Positions 17,532 through 27,318 of a stretch of DNA of 64,000 nucleotides are shown here, in pieces. The notes beneath the pieces were generated by a model. It was given only the letters and a program-made list of their open reading frames with translations, was not told the origin of the DNA and ran no database searches. Position 1 is the first letter of the stretch; every line of letters starts with the position of its first letter. The position numbers were made by a program, and so were the translations under genes. Source of the stretch: Paragemmobacter amnigenus (GTDB lineage Bacteria; Pseudomonadota; Alphaproteobacteria; Rhodobacterales; Rhodobacteraceae); contig NZ_JAAATX020000003.1 of the NCBI RefSeq assembly GCF_009908265.2, positions 124,001 to 188,000 of the forward strand, in the 5' to 3' direction.

Positions 17532-19130
17532 ATGACGAACGGACGCGTGAACCCCGCGCAGGAACTGGCACATCAAGGCATCACCGGTCTGGGGAACGTC
17601 TATTACAACTACCTCGAGCCCGCCCTCGTGGAAGAGGCCGTCAAGCGCGGCGAAGGCCGTCTGGGCAAGGGCGGCGCCTTCCTGTGCTCCACCGGACAAT
17701 TCACGGGCCGTTCGCCCAAGGACAAATTCGTCGTCCGCACGCCTTCGGTGGAAAACACCATCTGGTGGGAAAACAACGCCCCCATGGCGCCCGACGCCTT
17801 CGACCGGCTCCATGCCGACATGCTGGAACACATGAAGGGCCGCGACTATTTCGTGCAGGACCTCTATGCCGGCGCCGACCCCGTCCACCGTCTGGATGTG
17901 CGGGTCGTCACCGAACTGGCATGGCACGGCCTCTTCATCCGCCACCTGCTGCGCCGCCCCGACCGGGCAGAGCTGGACCAGTTCGTCCCCGAATGGACCA
18001 TCATCAACTGCCCCAGCTTCAAGGCCGACCCCGCGCGCCACGGCTGCCGCACGGAAACGGTGATCACGCTCAACTTCGAGCGTAAGCTGATCCTGATCGC
18101 CAACACCGCCTATGCGGGCGAGAACAAGAAGTCGGTGTTCACGCTCCTGAACTACCTGCTGCCGGAAAAGGGCGTCATGCCCATGCACTGCTCGGCCAAC
18201 CATGCCGTCGGCAACCCCGTCGACACGGCCGTCTTCTTCGGCCTGTCCGGCACCGGCAAGACCACGCTGTCCGCCGCCCCCGACCGCACGCTGATCGGCG
18301 ATGACGAACATGGCTGGTCCGACCGCGGCTCCTTCAACTTCGAAGGCGGCTGCTACGCCAAGACCATCAACCTCAACGCCGAGGCGGAACCCGAAATCTA
18401 CGCCACCACGCACAAATTCGCGACCGTGGTGGAAAACATGGTCTACGACCCCGAAACGCTGGACCTCGATTTCGACGATGACAGCCTGACCGCCAACACC
18501 CGCTGCGCCTATCCGCTGGACTACATCTCCAACGCATCGGCCACCGGCCTTGGCGGGCACCCCAAGAACGTCATCATGCTGACCTGCGATGCCTTCGGCG
18601 TCCTGCCCCCCATCGCGCGGCTGACCCCCGCACAGGCCATGTACCACTTCCTGTCGGGCTTCACCTCCAAGGTTGCGGGCACCGAACGCGGCGTGACCGA
18701 ACCGCAGCCCACCTTCTCCACCTGCTTCGGCGCGCCCTTCATGCCGCGCCGGCCCGAAGTCTATGGCAAGCTCCTGCAACAGAAGATTGCCAAGCACGGC
18801 GCCACCTGCTGGCTCGTGAACACCGGCTGGACCGGCGGCGCCTATGGCACGGGCAAGCGGATGCCGATCAAGGCCACCCGCGCGCTGCTCTCTGCCGCGC
18901 TCGACGGTTCGCTCGCCTCGGTGGACTTCCGCCGCGACCCGAACTTCGGCTTCGAGGTTCCCGTGGCCGTCCCCGGCGTCGATGCCCAACTGCTCAACCC
19001 GCGCGACACCTGGGCCGACAAGGCCGCCTATGACGCGCAGGCTGCCAAACTGGTCGACATGTTCTCCAAGAACTTCGGCCAATACGTCCCCTTCATCGAC
19101 GAGGACGTGAAGGCCGCCGCCATCGGCTGA
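17532..19130 (+). CDS. pckA: Phosphoenolpyruvate carboxykinase (ATP)
   Basis: 532 residues. It converts oxaloacetate and ATP to phosphoenolpyruvate, CO2 and ADP at the start of gluconeogenesis. The kinase-1a P-loop [16 protein letters not shown] is at residues 235-250, followed by the metal/phosphate-binding segment [37 protein letters not shown] binds substrate. These are features of the ATP-dependent enzyme. The start [12 protein letters not shown] has GCAGGAG 9 nt upstream. It is divergent from chvI, an arrangement found widely in alphaproteobacteria, where ChvI influences pckA expression in some species. Confidence 0.96.
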   Translation: MTNGRVNPAQELAHQGITGLGNVYYNYLEPALVEEAVKRGEGRLGKGGAFLCSTGQFTGRSPKDKFVVRTPSVENTIWWENNAPMAPDAFDRLHADMLEHMKGRDYFVQDLYAGADPVHRLDVRVVTELAWHGLFIRHLLRRPDRAELDQFVPEWTIINCPSFKADPARHGCRTETVITLNFERKLILIANTAYAGENKKSVFTLLNYLLPEKGVMPMHCSANHAVGNPVDTAVFFGLSGTGKTTLSAAPDRTLIGDDEHGWSDRGSFNFEGGCYAKTINLNAEAEPEIYATTHKFATVVENMVYDPETLDLDFDDDSLTANTRCAYPLDYISNASATGLGGHPKNVIMLTCDAFGVLPPIARLTPAQAMYHFLSGFTSKVAGTERGVTEPQPTFSTCFGAPFMPRRPEVYGKLLQQKIAKHGATCWLVNTGWTGGAYGTGKRMPIKATRALLSAALDGSLASVDFRRDPNFGFEVPVAVPGVDAQLLNPRDTWADKAAYDAQAAKLVDMFSKNFGQYVPFIDEDVKAAAIG

Positions 19131-19157
19131 CGCCCGCCGCAACGCGCGCGCAAAAGA

Positions 19158-19195
19158 AAACCGCCGCAGCCGTCACGGCCTGCGGCGGTTTTTGC
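19158..19195. terminator. Rho-independent terminator after pckA
   Basis: Stem ACCGCCGCAG / CTGCGGCGGT with a 10-base loop, followed by TTTTTGC on the plus strand and preceded by AAAAGAAAA. It is therefore a bidirectional terminator shared by pckA and the converging lipocalin gene. Confidence 0.85.
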
Positions 19196-19207
19196 ATTTC
19201 CGGCGGC

Positions 19208-19720
19208 TCACCAGACGACCAGCCGCCCCGTGTCATACCCGTTCCACTCGAGGATATCCCGCGCCGCGACCAGCCGGTCCTGCGGCAACGCCCCGCCACG
19301 GTTCAGGATGACACCGAAACTGCCATCCGGCGTGCCGATGACCAGCGTGCGTGTGTCCACATCGACCCACAGCACCCACCATTCGCGGTCCAGCGGCGCA
19401 GGTGCCTTGCCCGCAGGCGTCATCCGCCCCGGTCCCGTCACCGCCAGCGGCCCGCCATAGCGCAACTCCTCCCCGCCCAGACACAGCCGCGCCGCGACCG
19501 ACAGCCCCGCACCATCCCGCCGGAACTCGGCCCCGCCCGGACGGCACCCTTCGGCCCCGAACGCCGCCACCTGCGTCCAGCGCCCCTCGATCTGGGCCAT
19601 GTCCATGACCGCGTTGGAATAGATCGGTCCCTTGGCCCTGAACCCCTCGATCCGCGCGGGCGCGGTGGAACAGGCCACCAGCAGCAGCGCAGGCAGGACA
19701 AGCCGGATCAGTCGATGCAA
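19208..19720 (-). CDS. Lipocalin-family lipoprotein
   Basis: 170 residues. No ATG precedes the signal peptide; the most plausible start is TTG at HRLIRLVLPALLLVACS, which overlaps the end of the upstream gene by 13 bp. The lipobox LLVAC gives a lipid-anchored mature protein. The body has lipocalin features: GRWTQVAAFG near the N-terminus, an alternating barrel pattern, and WWVLWVDVDTRTLVIGTPDG followed by a C-terminal helix and strand. Blc-type lipocalins bind lysolipids or other hydrophobic ligands in the envelope; the ligand here is unknown. Confidence 0.75.
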   Translation of the reverse strand: MHRLIRLVLPALLLVACSTAPARIEGFRAKGPIYSNAVMDMAQIEGRWTQVAAFGAEGCRPGGAEFRRDGAGLSVAARLCLGGEELRYGGPLAVTGPGRMTPAGKAPAPLDREWWVLWVDVDTRTLVIGTPDGSFGVILNRGGALPQDRLVAARDILEWNGYDTGRLVVW

Positions 19721-20271
19721 AGCGTCACCTCCGCGCCCGTGTCCATCAACACGGCGTTGCAGCCGAACATCGGCGTGATCGGGGCACAGCTGCGCGACCG
19801 CGCCAGACATTCCCCCTCGCAATCATCCTTGGAGTCACAGGATTTGCCCGAATCCCGCGTGGGCCGGACACAGGCCATCGCCCCCGATCCCGTGCCGCTC
19901 CAGATACCCTTGGTCTTTTCACAGGCGATCTGCGCCTGCGATTTCGGCGCGGGCGCGGGAGGCGCGGCCTCCGCCTCTGCCACCGGCACCACGTCCACGG
20001 CGGCCCCAGCCGCCACAGGCCGCGCCCGCGGCCTCGGCCCATCGCCCGCCGCGGGCACAGCCACCGCCCCGACCGCAGCCGCCCCTGCCGCCGCAGCCAC
20101 CACCGGCGGCGCGTCCAGCGTCGTGGTCGTCACCGTCCCGCCCATCACCGGCCCATCCGCCAGCGGCACCGCCGCGCCATCCGCATCCGCGCCCGCCCCG
20201 CGCCCGGGCAGCGACAACTGGCAGGCCGCCAGCGGCAGGATCAGGCAAAGCAATACAAGACAACGACGCAT
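19708..20271 (-). CDS. Cysteine-rich lipoprotein of unknown function
   Basis: 187 residues. Signal peptide with lipobox LILPLAAC. Residues about 20-110 are an Ala/Pro/Val-rich, low-complexity linker. The C-terminal 75 residues are compact and rich in cysteine (IACEKTKGIWSGTGSGAMAC, then CDSKDDCEGECLARSRSC and a last TLCID), with about nine Cys suited to disulfides in the periplasm. I do not recognise a named family beyond conserved Rhodobacterales lipoproteins. It is co-oriented and overlapping with the lipocalin gene, so the two are probably made together. Confidence 0.75.
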   Translation of the reverse strand: MRRCLVLLCLILPLAACQLSLPGRGAGADADGAAVPLADGPVMGGTVTTTTLDAPPVVAAAAGAAAVGAVAVPAAGDGPRPRARPVAAGAAVDVVPVAEAEAAPPAPAPKSQAQIACEKTKGIWSGTGSGAMACVRPTRDSGKSCDSKDDCEGECLARSRSCAPITPMFGCNAVLMDTGAEVTLCID

Positions 20272-20412
20272 GGCACAGGGTCCGACCTAGAGGCTGACAT
20301 CGCCCCACATGGCCCGATCCCCGACCGTAGCGCAACCCCGACACCGTCCCCCGCCCGATCACGTTTCGCGCGCCCCCTTCCGCCCCGCCCGAAGGCGGGC
20401 TAGCCTCGCGCC

Positions 20413-21348
20413 ATGCCGCTCCGCTTCACCCTGCGCCAACTGGAATACCTCGTCGCCGTCGCGGAATGCGGCTCGGTCGCGCTGGCTGCCGAACGCTGCC
20501 ATGTCTCCTCGCCCTCCATCTCGGCCGCCATCGCCCAGCTGGAACAGGAATTCGGCCTGCAACTCTTCATCCGCCGCCACGCGCAGGGCCTCTCGCTCAC
20601 CGAAGGCGGCCGCCAGTTCACCGATGCCGCCCGCGCCGTCCTCGCCGCAGGCGCGGGCCTGAACGACCGCGCCGCCGAACTGACAGGACAGGTGCGCGGC
20701 CCCCTCGCCGTGGGCTGCCTGCTGACCTTCGCGCAAGTCGTCCTGCCCCATCTGCGCCGCAGCTTCGCCGCCGCCCATCCCGCCGTCGACTTCCGCCAGT
20801 CCGAACACGACCACGCCGGCCTGATCGAGGCGCTGCGCCACGCCACGATCGACGTCGCCCTCTCCTACGACCTCCAGATTCCCTCGGACCTCGATTTCCT
20901 GCCCCTCCTCCCCCTCGCCCCCTATGCCCTCCTGCCCGAGGACCACCCGCTGGCCGGTCGCGCCACCGTCACGGCGGCGGACCTTGCGGCCCATGACATG
21001 GTCCTGCTCGACCTGCCCTATTCCGCCGACTATTTCCTCTCCTTCTTCACCGCCGAAGGGCTGCGCCCCCGCATCGCGGAACGCACCCGCGACATGGGCG
21101 TGATGCGCGCCATGGTCGCCAACGGCTTCGGCTATTCCATAGCCAACATCCGCCTCGGCTCGGACCGCGCCCCCGACGGGCGGCGTCTGGTCTTTGTCCC
21201 GCTGGAAACCGCCCAGCGCCCCATGCGGATGGGGCTGATCCTGCCCGCAGGCGCCCCGCGCCGCCGCGCCGTCGCGGCCTTTGCCGACCATTGCCTGTCC
21301 ACCGTGACCGACGCCATGCTTCCCGGCCTCGTCTCGCCGGACGGTTGA
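20413..21348 (+). CDS. LysR-family transcriptional regulator
   Basis: 311 residues. The N-terminal winged helix RFTLRQLEYLVAVAECGSVA, then AAERCHVSSPSISAAIAQLE and LFIRRHAQGLSLTEGGRQF, is typical of LysR activators. The rest is a type-2 periplasmic-binding-protein-like effector domain. It is divergent from the lipoprotein pair, its likely neighbours under control by LysR habit, and 31 bp upstream of the CbiX-like gene. Neither the effector nor the target can be read from sequence. Confidence 0.88.
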   Translation: MPLRFTLRQLEYLVAVAECGSVALAAERCHVSSPSISAAIAQLEQEFGLQLFIRRHAQGLSLTEGGRQFTDAARAVLAAGAGLNDRAAELTGQVRGPLAVGCLLTFAQVVLPHLRRSFAAAHPAVDFRQSEHDHAGLIEALRHATIDVALSYDLQIPSDLDFLPLLPLAPYALLPEDHPLAGRATVTAADLAAHDMVLLDLPYSADYFLSFFTAEGLRPRIAERTRDMGVMRAMVANGFGYSIANIRLGSDRAPDGRRLVFVPLETAQRPMRMGLILPAGAPRRRAVAAFADHCLSTVTDAMLPGLVSPDG

Positions 21349-21379
21349 CGCATCGCCCGCGCCACATAGATCGCGCCCC

Positions 21380-22090
21380 ATGACACGCTCAGCCCTCATC
21401 GTGGCCCATGGCCAGCCCTCGGACCCCGCCCCCGCCGCGGCGGAGATCGCCTTCCTCGCCGCCAAGGTGCAATCGCTCATGCCCGACTGGCACGTCCGCG
21501 CGGCCACGCTGGCCGACCCCGCGGCGCTGCCCGCCGCCACCGCAGGCAGGGCGCAGGGGCTGGTCTATCCGCTCTTCATGGCGGGCGGCTGGTTCACCCG
21601 CACCCACCTGCCCGAGCGTCTGGCCACCGCAGGCGCCACCGGTTGGCGCGTTCTCGACCCCTTCGGGATCGACCCCGCCGTGCAATCCCTCGCCGTCACC
21701 GTGGCGCGCGACGCCGCCGCCCGCCTGCACCGCAGCCCGCAGGACACCACCGTCCTCCTCGCCGCCCACGGCTCCTTCCGCAGCCCCGCCCCCGCCGCCG
21801 TCGCGGCCGATGTCGCCCACCTCCTGCGCGCCGCCGGTTTCGCCCGCGTCGAACCGGCCTTCATCGACCAGTCCCCCCGCATCGCCGAAGTGGCCGCGAC
21901 CCTACCCGCAGGCAGCCTCGTGCTCCCCTTCTTCGCCGCCCGCGGCGGCCATGTCACCGACGACCTCCCCGCCGCGCTGGCAGAGGCGGGCTTCGACGGC
22001 CACCTCCTGCCGCCCCTCGGGCTCGACCCGCGCGTTCCCGGCCTGATCCGCGCCGCCCTGCGTGCCGCCGCCCTCAGGCCGCCTTCATAG
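21380..22090 (+). CDS. CbiX/SirB-like chelatase
   Basis: 236 residues in two homologous halves. Each begins with the metal-chelatase motif: IVAHGQPSDP (His10) and LLAAHGSFRSP. The second half has LPFFAARGGHVTDDLPAAL, matching the lPFFL..GxHvxxDlP block of sirohydrochlorin cobalto/ferrochelatases. It probably inserts Co2+ or Fe2+ into a modified tetrapyrrole on the B12 or siroheme path; which metal is undecided. Its 3' end overlaps the converging hybrid-kinase gene by 17 bp. Confidence 0.75.
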   Translation: MTRSALIVAHGQPSDPAPAAAEIAFLAAKVQSLMPDWHVRAATLADPAALPAATAGRAQGLVYPLFMAGGWFTRTHLPERLATAGATGWRVLDPFGIDPAVQSLAVTVARDAAARLHRSPQDTTVLLAAHGSFRSPAPAAVAADVAHLLRAAGFARVEPAFIDQSPRIAEVAATLPAGSLVLPFFAARGGHVTDDLPAALAEAGFDGHLLPPLGLDPRVPGLIRAALRAAALRPPS

Positions 22091-24686
22091 CGGCCGAGGC
22101 GACGACCAGCGCCTCGCGCGTCGCCTGCCAGACGCCGGGCACCTGCACCAGCCCCCGCGCCGCCCCCGCCGTATCGCCGGTCTTCAGCGCGGCCTCCACC
22201 GACACCAGCACCTCGCGCAGTCGCCGCGTGCCAAAGGTCCCCGCACTGCCCGCCATGCGATGGCAGATCCGCAGGATCTCTTCCCCCTCCGCTTCCGGTG
22301 CCAGCCTGCCCAGCGCCTCGACGCTCCGGTCGCCCTCGTCGATCAGGCGGCGGATCAGGCTTGCCGCCGTCACCGGCCCGACATGCCGCGTCAGATCACC
22401 CAGCCCCGCCGCATCCAGCACCGGTGCCGCTACGGCCTCTTCCTCCACCGCCTCGCCCGCGCCCCCGACGGCCCGTTCCACCGCCTCGAGCAGCGCCGCC
22501 TGCGCGATGGGCTTGGTCAGCGCCATATCCATCCCTGCCGCGCGGAAGGCCACCCGCTCCTGCGGCAGGGCATGGGCCGTCAGCGCAAGGATACGCGACC
22601 GCGCCGACGGACCGCCCCCCGACCGGATCGCCCGTGTCGCGGCAAGCCCGTCCATGCGCGGCATGGAAATATCCATCAGGATGACGTCGAAACCGCGCTC
22701 CGCGGCACGCTCCACCGCCTCCTGCCCGTCCGCCGCCTCGGTCACCCGATGCCCGCCCGCCTCGAGGAACCGCCGCAGGATCAGCCGGTTGATCTGGTGA
22801 TCCTCCACCAGCAGGACCTCCAGCGCCACGCCTGCCCGCTCGGCCCCCTCCTCCGCGACGGCCACAGGCAGCGGATCGGCCACCGCCTCCCCCTCTGCCA
22901 CCGGCGGCAGGGGCAGGCGCAGCCAGAACAGGCTCCCCTCTCCCGCCTCGCTCTCGGCCCCGATTTCACCGCCCATCGCCCGCGCCAGCCGCCGCGCGAT
23001 CCCGAGGCCAAGCCCCGTCCCCCCCGCGCGCCGCCCGTAACTTGCATCCAGCGTCACGAAATCCTCGAAGATCCGCTCCAGATCCGCCTCCGCGATCCCG
23101 ATCCCCGTATCGATCACCCGCAACTCCACCTGCCCGACGGCACCGCCCCTGCCTGCCAGCCGCTCCGTCTCGACCGTGATCTCGCCGCCGCGCGTGAATT
23201 TCACCGCATTGCCCACAAGGTTCAGCAGCACCTGCCGCACCCGCCCGGGATCGCCCCTCACCCGCCCCAGATCGCCCGACAGCCGCTCCACCCGCAGCCG
23301 GTTTCCCGCCGCCAGCGCCAGCCCCGCCTGATTGGCCACCGTCTCGTCCACCAGCCGGTCAAGGTCGAACTCCACCGCCTCCACCGCCAGCCCGCCCGCC
23401 TCGGCCCGCGACAGGTCCAGCACCGAATTGACATGCTCCAGCAGGATGCCGCCCGCCCCCTCCATCACCCCCATCAACTCGGCCTGCGCGGGCGTCAGCC
23501 CGCCCTTCCGCATCAATTCCATGGACCCCAGCAGCCCCGCCAGCGGCGTCCGCATCTCGTGGCTCATCACGGCCAAAAACTCGGCCTTTGCCTTTTCGCC
23601 CGCCAGCGCGCGGTCCAGCGCCCGCGTCAGGTCGCGCTCCGCCGCGCGCCGGTCCGAGATGTCGCGCACAAAGGCCACGACCAGCGCATCCCCGCCTTGC
23701 TCCATGTCGGATGGCCGCGCGATGGACACTTCCGCCGGAAAGACCGTCCCGTCCGCCCGCCGCGCATCGACCTCGATCCGCAACGGATCGGGCGAGATGC
23801 CGCGATTGCGGAGCGCCGTCACCATCCCCGTCTGCTGCGGCCCGTCCGCCGCCTCGGCAAACAACAGCTTCAGGGCGTTGCGCCCCATCGCGGCCTCGGC
23901 ACTCAGCCCGAAGATCGCCTCCGCCGCCGGATTGAAGGCACGGATGGACCCCTCGGCATCCGTCACAACGATCGCATCCGCAGAGGTCGTCACGATCGTG
24001 GACAGCCGCTCGCCCGTCTCGCGCAGCGCGCCCGCCTGCGCCTGCGACCACACGAACAGCCGCGCCAGAACCACCGCCGCCCCGCCCAGCAGCGCTACCA
24101 GCAGCGCGACCAGCACCGCCAGCCGGATGAGCGTGGCCGAAATCGACTCGCGGTTCATATCCGACTGCGCCGCGAAATCCGACAGCGCGTTCAGCGTCAT
24201 CTCCCGCGCCGCCGCCCGTATCGCGGGCAACTCCGCCCCCACCCGATCCAGCGCCTCCGCCAGCACCGGATCGGACGCATCGATCAGACCGACCCTCGAA
24301 TCAAGATACCCGCGGATCAGCCGGTGATCGGCCATGTAATCCTCCGACGCCAGCAGCGGCGCATAGATCACGCTCTGCTCCAGCATCGAAATCCGGCTGT
24401 ACAGGACGTTGAACCACCGCCGCACCTCGTCCAGCCGTTCGGAATCGGGGCTTGCCGACGCCGCAGCAAGGGCCTGCTGCAACCGCAGGACCTCGACCTC
24501 GGCCTGCATCATCACCCATTGCGTATTGTCCGAATTCGCCCGCTCCAGCGCCGCCAGCCGCAGCCGCACCTCCAGCGCCAGAAACACGATGGCCCCCAGC
24601 AACAGCACCGCCAGCAGCGCCGCAGGCAGCAGCCGCCACCTCCCCGCCTGCCGCCAGATCGCCGCAAGACCCGCAGCCTTCGCCAT
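22074..24686 (-). CDS. Hybrid sensor histidine kinase with PAS, receiver and HPt domains
   Basis: 870 residues from the Met of MAKAAGLAAIW. TM1 is at about 18-38 and TM2 at about 188-210, enclosing a 150-residue periplasmic helical sensor. PAS spans about 225-345. HisKA carries His376 in EFLAVMSHEMRTPLAGLLGS. The ATPase has LLNLVGNAVKFTRGG, IDTGIGI and GTGLGLGIARRL. The receiver has Asp672 in VILMDISMPRMDG, and a C-terminal HPt has His809 in ILRICHRMAGSAGTFG. This is an ArcB/TorS-like four-step phosphorelay in one chain. The divergent LuxR-type response regulator 130 bp away is the obvious partner. Confidence 0.9.
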   Translation of the reverse strand: MAKAAGLAAIWRQAGRWRLLPAALLAVLLLGAIVFLALEVRLRLAALERANSDNTQWVMMQAEVEVLRLQQALAAASASPDSERLDEVRRWFNVLYSRISMLEQSVIYAPLLASEDYMADHRLIRGYLDSRVGLIDASDPVLAEALDRVGAELPAIRAAAREMTLNALSDFAAQSDMNRESISATLIRLAVLVALLVALLGGAAVVLARLFVWSQAQAGALRETGERLSTIVTTSADAIVVTDAEGSIRAFNPAAEAIFGLSAEAAMGRNALKLLFAEAADGPQQTGMVTALRNRGISPDPLRIEVDARRADGTVFPAEVSIARPSDMEQGGDALVVAFVRDISDRRAAERDLTRALDRALAGEKAKAEFLAVMSHEMRTPLAGLLGSMELMRKGGLTPAQAELMGVMEGAGGILLEHVNSVLDLSRAEAGGLAVEAVEFDLDRLVDETVANQAGLALAAGNRLRVERLSGDLGRVRGDPGRVRQVLLNLVGNAVKFTRGGEITVETERLAGRGGAVGQVELRVIDTGIGIAEADLERIFEDFVTLDASYGRRAGGTGLGLGIARRLARAMGGEIGAESEAGEGSLFWLRLPLPPVAEGEAVADPLPVAVAEEGAERAGVALEVLLVEDHQINRLILRRFLEAGGHRVTEAADGQEAVERAAERGFDVILMDISMPRMDGLAATRAIRSGGGPSARSRILALTAHALPQERVAFRAAGMDMALTKPIAQAALLEAVERAVGGAGEAVEEEAVAAPVLDAAGLGDLTRHVGPVTAASLIRRLIDEGDRSVEALGRLAPEAEGEEILRICHRMAGSAGTFGTRRLREVLVSVEAALKTGDTAGAARGLVQVPGVWQATREALVVASAAMKAA

Positions 24687-24816
24687 CCCGTCCGCCCATC
24701 CTGCCCGACACGGTGCCAAAGCTATTCCACATGGGGCTTGCGTTCCATGCCGATCTGCGGACGAATAAACAACAATGAACCCGCGACACGAGGCGGGCGT
24801 ACGATGGAAATGTTTG

Positions 24817-25425
24817 ATGCGAATTCTTTTGGCCGACGACCACGATCTGGTGCGCGAGACACTGGCCGCATTCCTTCTTGCCGAAGGCTTCGACGAAGTC
24901 CGCACCGTGGCCACCCTGCAGGCCGCCATCGATGCGCTGCATGCCCACGGCCCCTTCGACCTCGTCCTTCTGGACTACACCATGCCGGGCATGAACGGCT
25001 TTGAAGGTCTGGCCCGCGCCAAATCCGTCGCAGGCTCCACCCCCGTCGCCCTCATCAGCGGCACCACCCAGCGCGAACTGGCCGAGGCCGCGCTGCAGGC
25101 CGGCGCCGCGGGCTTCGTGCCCAAGACGCTCGCCAGCCGCGCCATGATCGCCGCCGTCAACCTCATGGCCGCAGGCGACGTCTTCGCCCCCATCTCCCTC
25201 CTCATGCAAGAGACCGAGATCGCCGAGGCGCTGCAAACCCTCACCCGCCGCGAGACGGACGTGCTGCGCGGCATCTGCGAGGGCAAGTCGAACAAGGAAA
25301 TCGCCCGCGACCTCGACCTGCAGGAAGTGACGGTGAAACTCCACGTCAAGACGCTCTCGCGCAAGCTGGGCGCCAAGAACCGCACCCATGCGGCGATGAT
25401 CGCCCGCGACGCGGGCCTCAGCTAG
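24817..25425 (+). CDS. LuxR/NarL-type response regulator
   Basis: 202 residues. The receiver domain begins [12 protein letters not shown]; Asp53 in [12 protein letters not shown] is the phosphorylation site. The C-terminal helix-turn-helix reads [20 protein letters not shown] and [20 protein letters not shown] Met 14 codons upstream is in frame, but the GGAAA site and the receiver start favour this ATG. It is divergent from the hybrid kinase, whose HPt domain would be the phosphate donor. Confidence 0.9.
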   Translation: MRILLADDHDLVRETLAAFLLAEGFDEVRTVATLQAAIDALHAHGPFDLVLLDYTMPGMNGFEGLARAKSVAGSTPVALISGTTQRELAEAALQAGAAGFVPKTLASRAMIAAVNLMAAGDVFAPISLLMQETEIAEALQTLTRRETDVLRGICEGKSNKEIARDLDLQEVTVKLHVKTLSRKLGAKNRTHAAMIARDAGLS

Positions 25426-25505
25426 ACCCGCCCCGCCCAAGCCTCTGGCCCTTGCCCCAAGGCCGCGCTAAACAGCGCGCGCATCGGCACGAAAAGGGCG
25501 CGACC

Positions 25506-27224
25506 ATGGCACGGATTCTCATCACCTCGGCCATCCCCTACATCAACGGCATCAAGCATCTGGGCAACCTCGTCGGCTCCCAACTGCCCGCCGACCTCTT
25601 CGCCCGCTACATGCGCGCCCGCGGGCACGAGGTGATGTTCATCTGCGCCACCGACGAACACGGCACCCCCGCCGAACTCGCCGCCGCCAAGGCGGGCAAA
25701 CCGGTCGAGGCCTACTGCGCCGAGATGCACGAGGTGCAAAAAGACCTCGCCGCAGGCTTCCGCCTGTCCTTCGACCATTTCGGCCGCTCCTCCTCGGCCC
25801 GCAACCACCGCCTGACCCAGCATTTCGCGGGGCGTCTGGCCGAAAACGGCCTGATCGCCGAAGTGTCGGAAAAACAGGTCTTTTCCATCGACGACAACCG
25901 CTTCCTGCCCGACCGCTACATCACCGGCACCTGCCCCAATTGCGGCAACACCTCGGCCCGTGGCGACCAGTGCGAGGAATGCACCAAACAGCTCGAGCCC
26001 ACCGACCTGATCAACCCGCGCTCCTCCATCTCGGGCTCCACCAATCTGGAAGTGCGCGAAACCAAACACCTCTACCTGAAACAGCGCGCGCTGCGCGACA
26101 AGCTCGAGGCATGGATCGACTCGAAAACCGACTGGCCGATCCTGACCACCTCCATCGCCAAGAAGTGGCTCAATGACGGCGACGGGCTGCAAGACCGCGG
26201 CATCACCCGCGACCTCTACTGGGGCATCCCCGTGAAAAAGGGCGACCAGCCCTGGCCGGGGATGGAGGGCAAGGTCTTCTACGTCTGGTTCGACGCCCCC
26301 ATCGAATATATCGCAGGCACCGCCGAATGGGCCGATGCCAACGGTCTGGACGATGCCGCATGGGAACGCTGGTGGCGCACCGACAAGGGCGCTGACGACG
26401 TCACCTATTACCAGTTCATGGGCAAGGACAACGTCCCCTTCCACACCCTCAGCTTCCCCGCCACCATCCTCGGCTCGGGCGAACCGTGGAAGCTTGTCGA
26501 CTATCTCAAATCCTTCAACTACCTGAACTACGACGGCGGCCAGTTCTCCACCTCGCAGGGCCGCGGGGTGTTCATGGATCAGGCGCTCTCGATCCTGCCC
26601 GCCGACTACTGGCGCTGGTGGCTGCTCTCGCACGCCCCCGAAAACTCTGACAGCGAATTCACGTGGGAGAATTTCCAGGCCTCGGTGAACAAGGACCTCG
26701 CCGACGTCCTTGGCAACTTCGTCAGCCGCGTCACCAAATTCGCCAAATCCAAACTGGGCGAAACCATCCCCGCGGGCGGCGACTTCACCCCTTCCGAAAC
26801 CGCCCTCATCGCCGACCTCGGCGCGCGCATCCGCGAATATGAATCCCTCATGGGCCAGATGGAGGTCCGCAAGGCCGCCGCCGAATTGCGCGCCATCTGG
26901 GTGATCGGCAACGAATACCTGCAATCCGCCGCCCCGTGGTCCGCCGTCAAGACCGACCCCGCACGGGCCGAGGCCATCGTGCGCCTCTCGCTCAACCTCA
27001 TCCGCGTCTACGCGATCCTGTCGCGCCCCTTCATCCCCGACGCGGCCGCCACCATGATGTCCGCCATGGGTTCGGACGACTGGACATGGCCCGACGACGT
27101 CCACGCCGCCCTGCGCGCCCTGCCCGCAGGCCACGCCTTCACCATCCCCGAAAACCTCTTCCGCAAGATCACCGACGAGGAACGGACCGACTGGCAGACC
27201 CGCTTCGCCGGCACCCGCACCTGA
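25506..27224 (+). CDS. metG: Methionyl-tRNA synthetase
   Basis: 572 residues. It charges tRNA-Met with methionine. The HIGH-type loop is [16 protein letters not shown] zinc knuckle [17 protein letters not shown] follows, and the class-I catalytic region has [17 protein letters not shown]. The KMSKS loop is replaced by [17 protein letters not shown]-type loops are found in one MetRS subgroup, but the leading Lys is Gln here. The C-terminal anticodon-binding domain is present and there is no EMAP-like extension. Confidence 0.95.
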   Translation: MARILITSAIPYINGIKHLGNLVGSQLPADLFARYMRARGHEVMFICATDEHGTPAELAAAKAGKPVEAYCAEMHEVQKDLAAGFRLSFDHFGRSSSARNHRLTQHFAGRLAENGLIAEVSEKQVFSIDDNRFLPDRYITGTCPNCGNTSARGDQCEECTKQLEPTDLINPRSSISGSTNLEVRETKHLYLKQRALRDKLEAWIDSKTDWPILTTSIAKKWLNDGDGLQDRGITRDLYWGIPVKKGDQPWPGMEGKVFYVWFDAPIEYIAGTAEWADANGLDDAAWERWWRTDKGADDVTYYQFMGKDNVPFHTLSFPATILGSGEPWKLVDYLKSFNYLNYDGGQFSTSQGRGVFMDQALSILPADYWRWWLLSHAPENSDSEFTWENFQASVNKDLADVLGNFVSRVTKFAKSKLGETIPAGGDFTPSETALIADLGARIREYESLMGQMEVRKAAAELRAIWVIGNEYLQSAAPWSAVKTDPARAEAIVRLSLNLIRVYAILSRPFIPDAAATMMSAMGSDDWTWPDDVHAALRALPAGHAFTIPENLFRKITDEERTDWQTRFAGTRT

Positions 27225-27227
27225 CGG

Positions 27228-27293
27228 TTTTCCGTCCCCAAATATCCTCGGGGGGAGGCGCCCTCGGGCGCCGCGGGGGGCAGACAGCCCCCC
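27228..27293 (+). repeat. Hairpin repeat (AATATCCTCGGG family), copy 1
   Basis: This directly follows the metG stop. It starts TTTTCCGTCC, then AAATATCCTCGGGGGG, a palindrome GGCGCCC-TC-GGGCGCC at 27257-27272, and a hairpin GGGGGGC-AGACA-GCCCCCC at 27275-27293. Copies at 54218-54272 and 29977-30026 keep the hairpin with changed but matching stem bases. It may double as the metG terminator. Confidence 0.7.
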
Positions 27294-27318
27294 TCCCCCG
27301 TCAGAAACGGAGCGCAGC

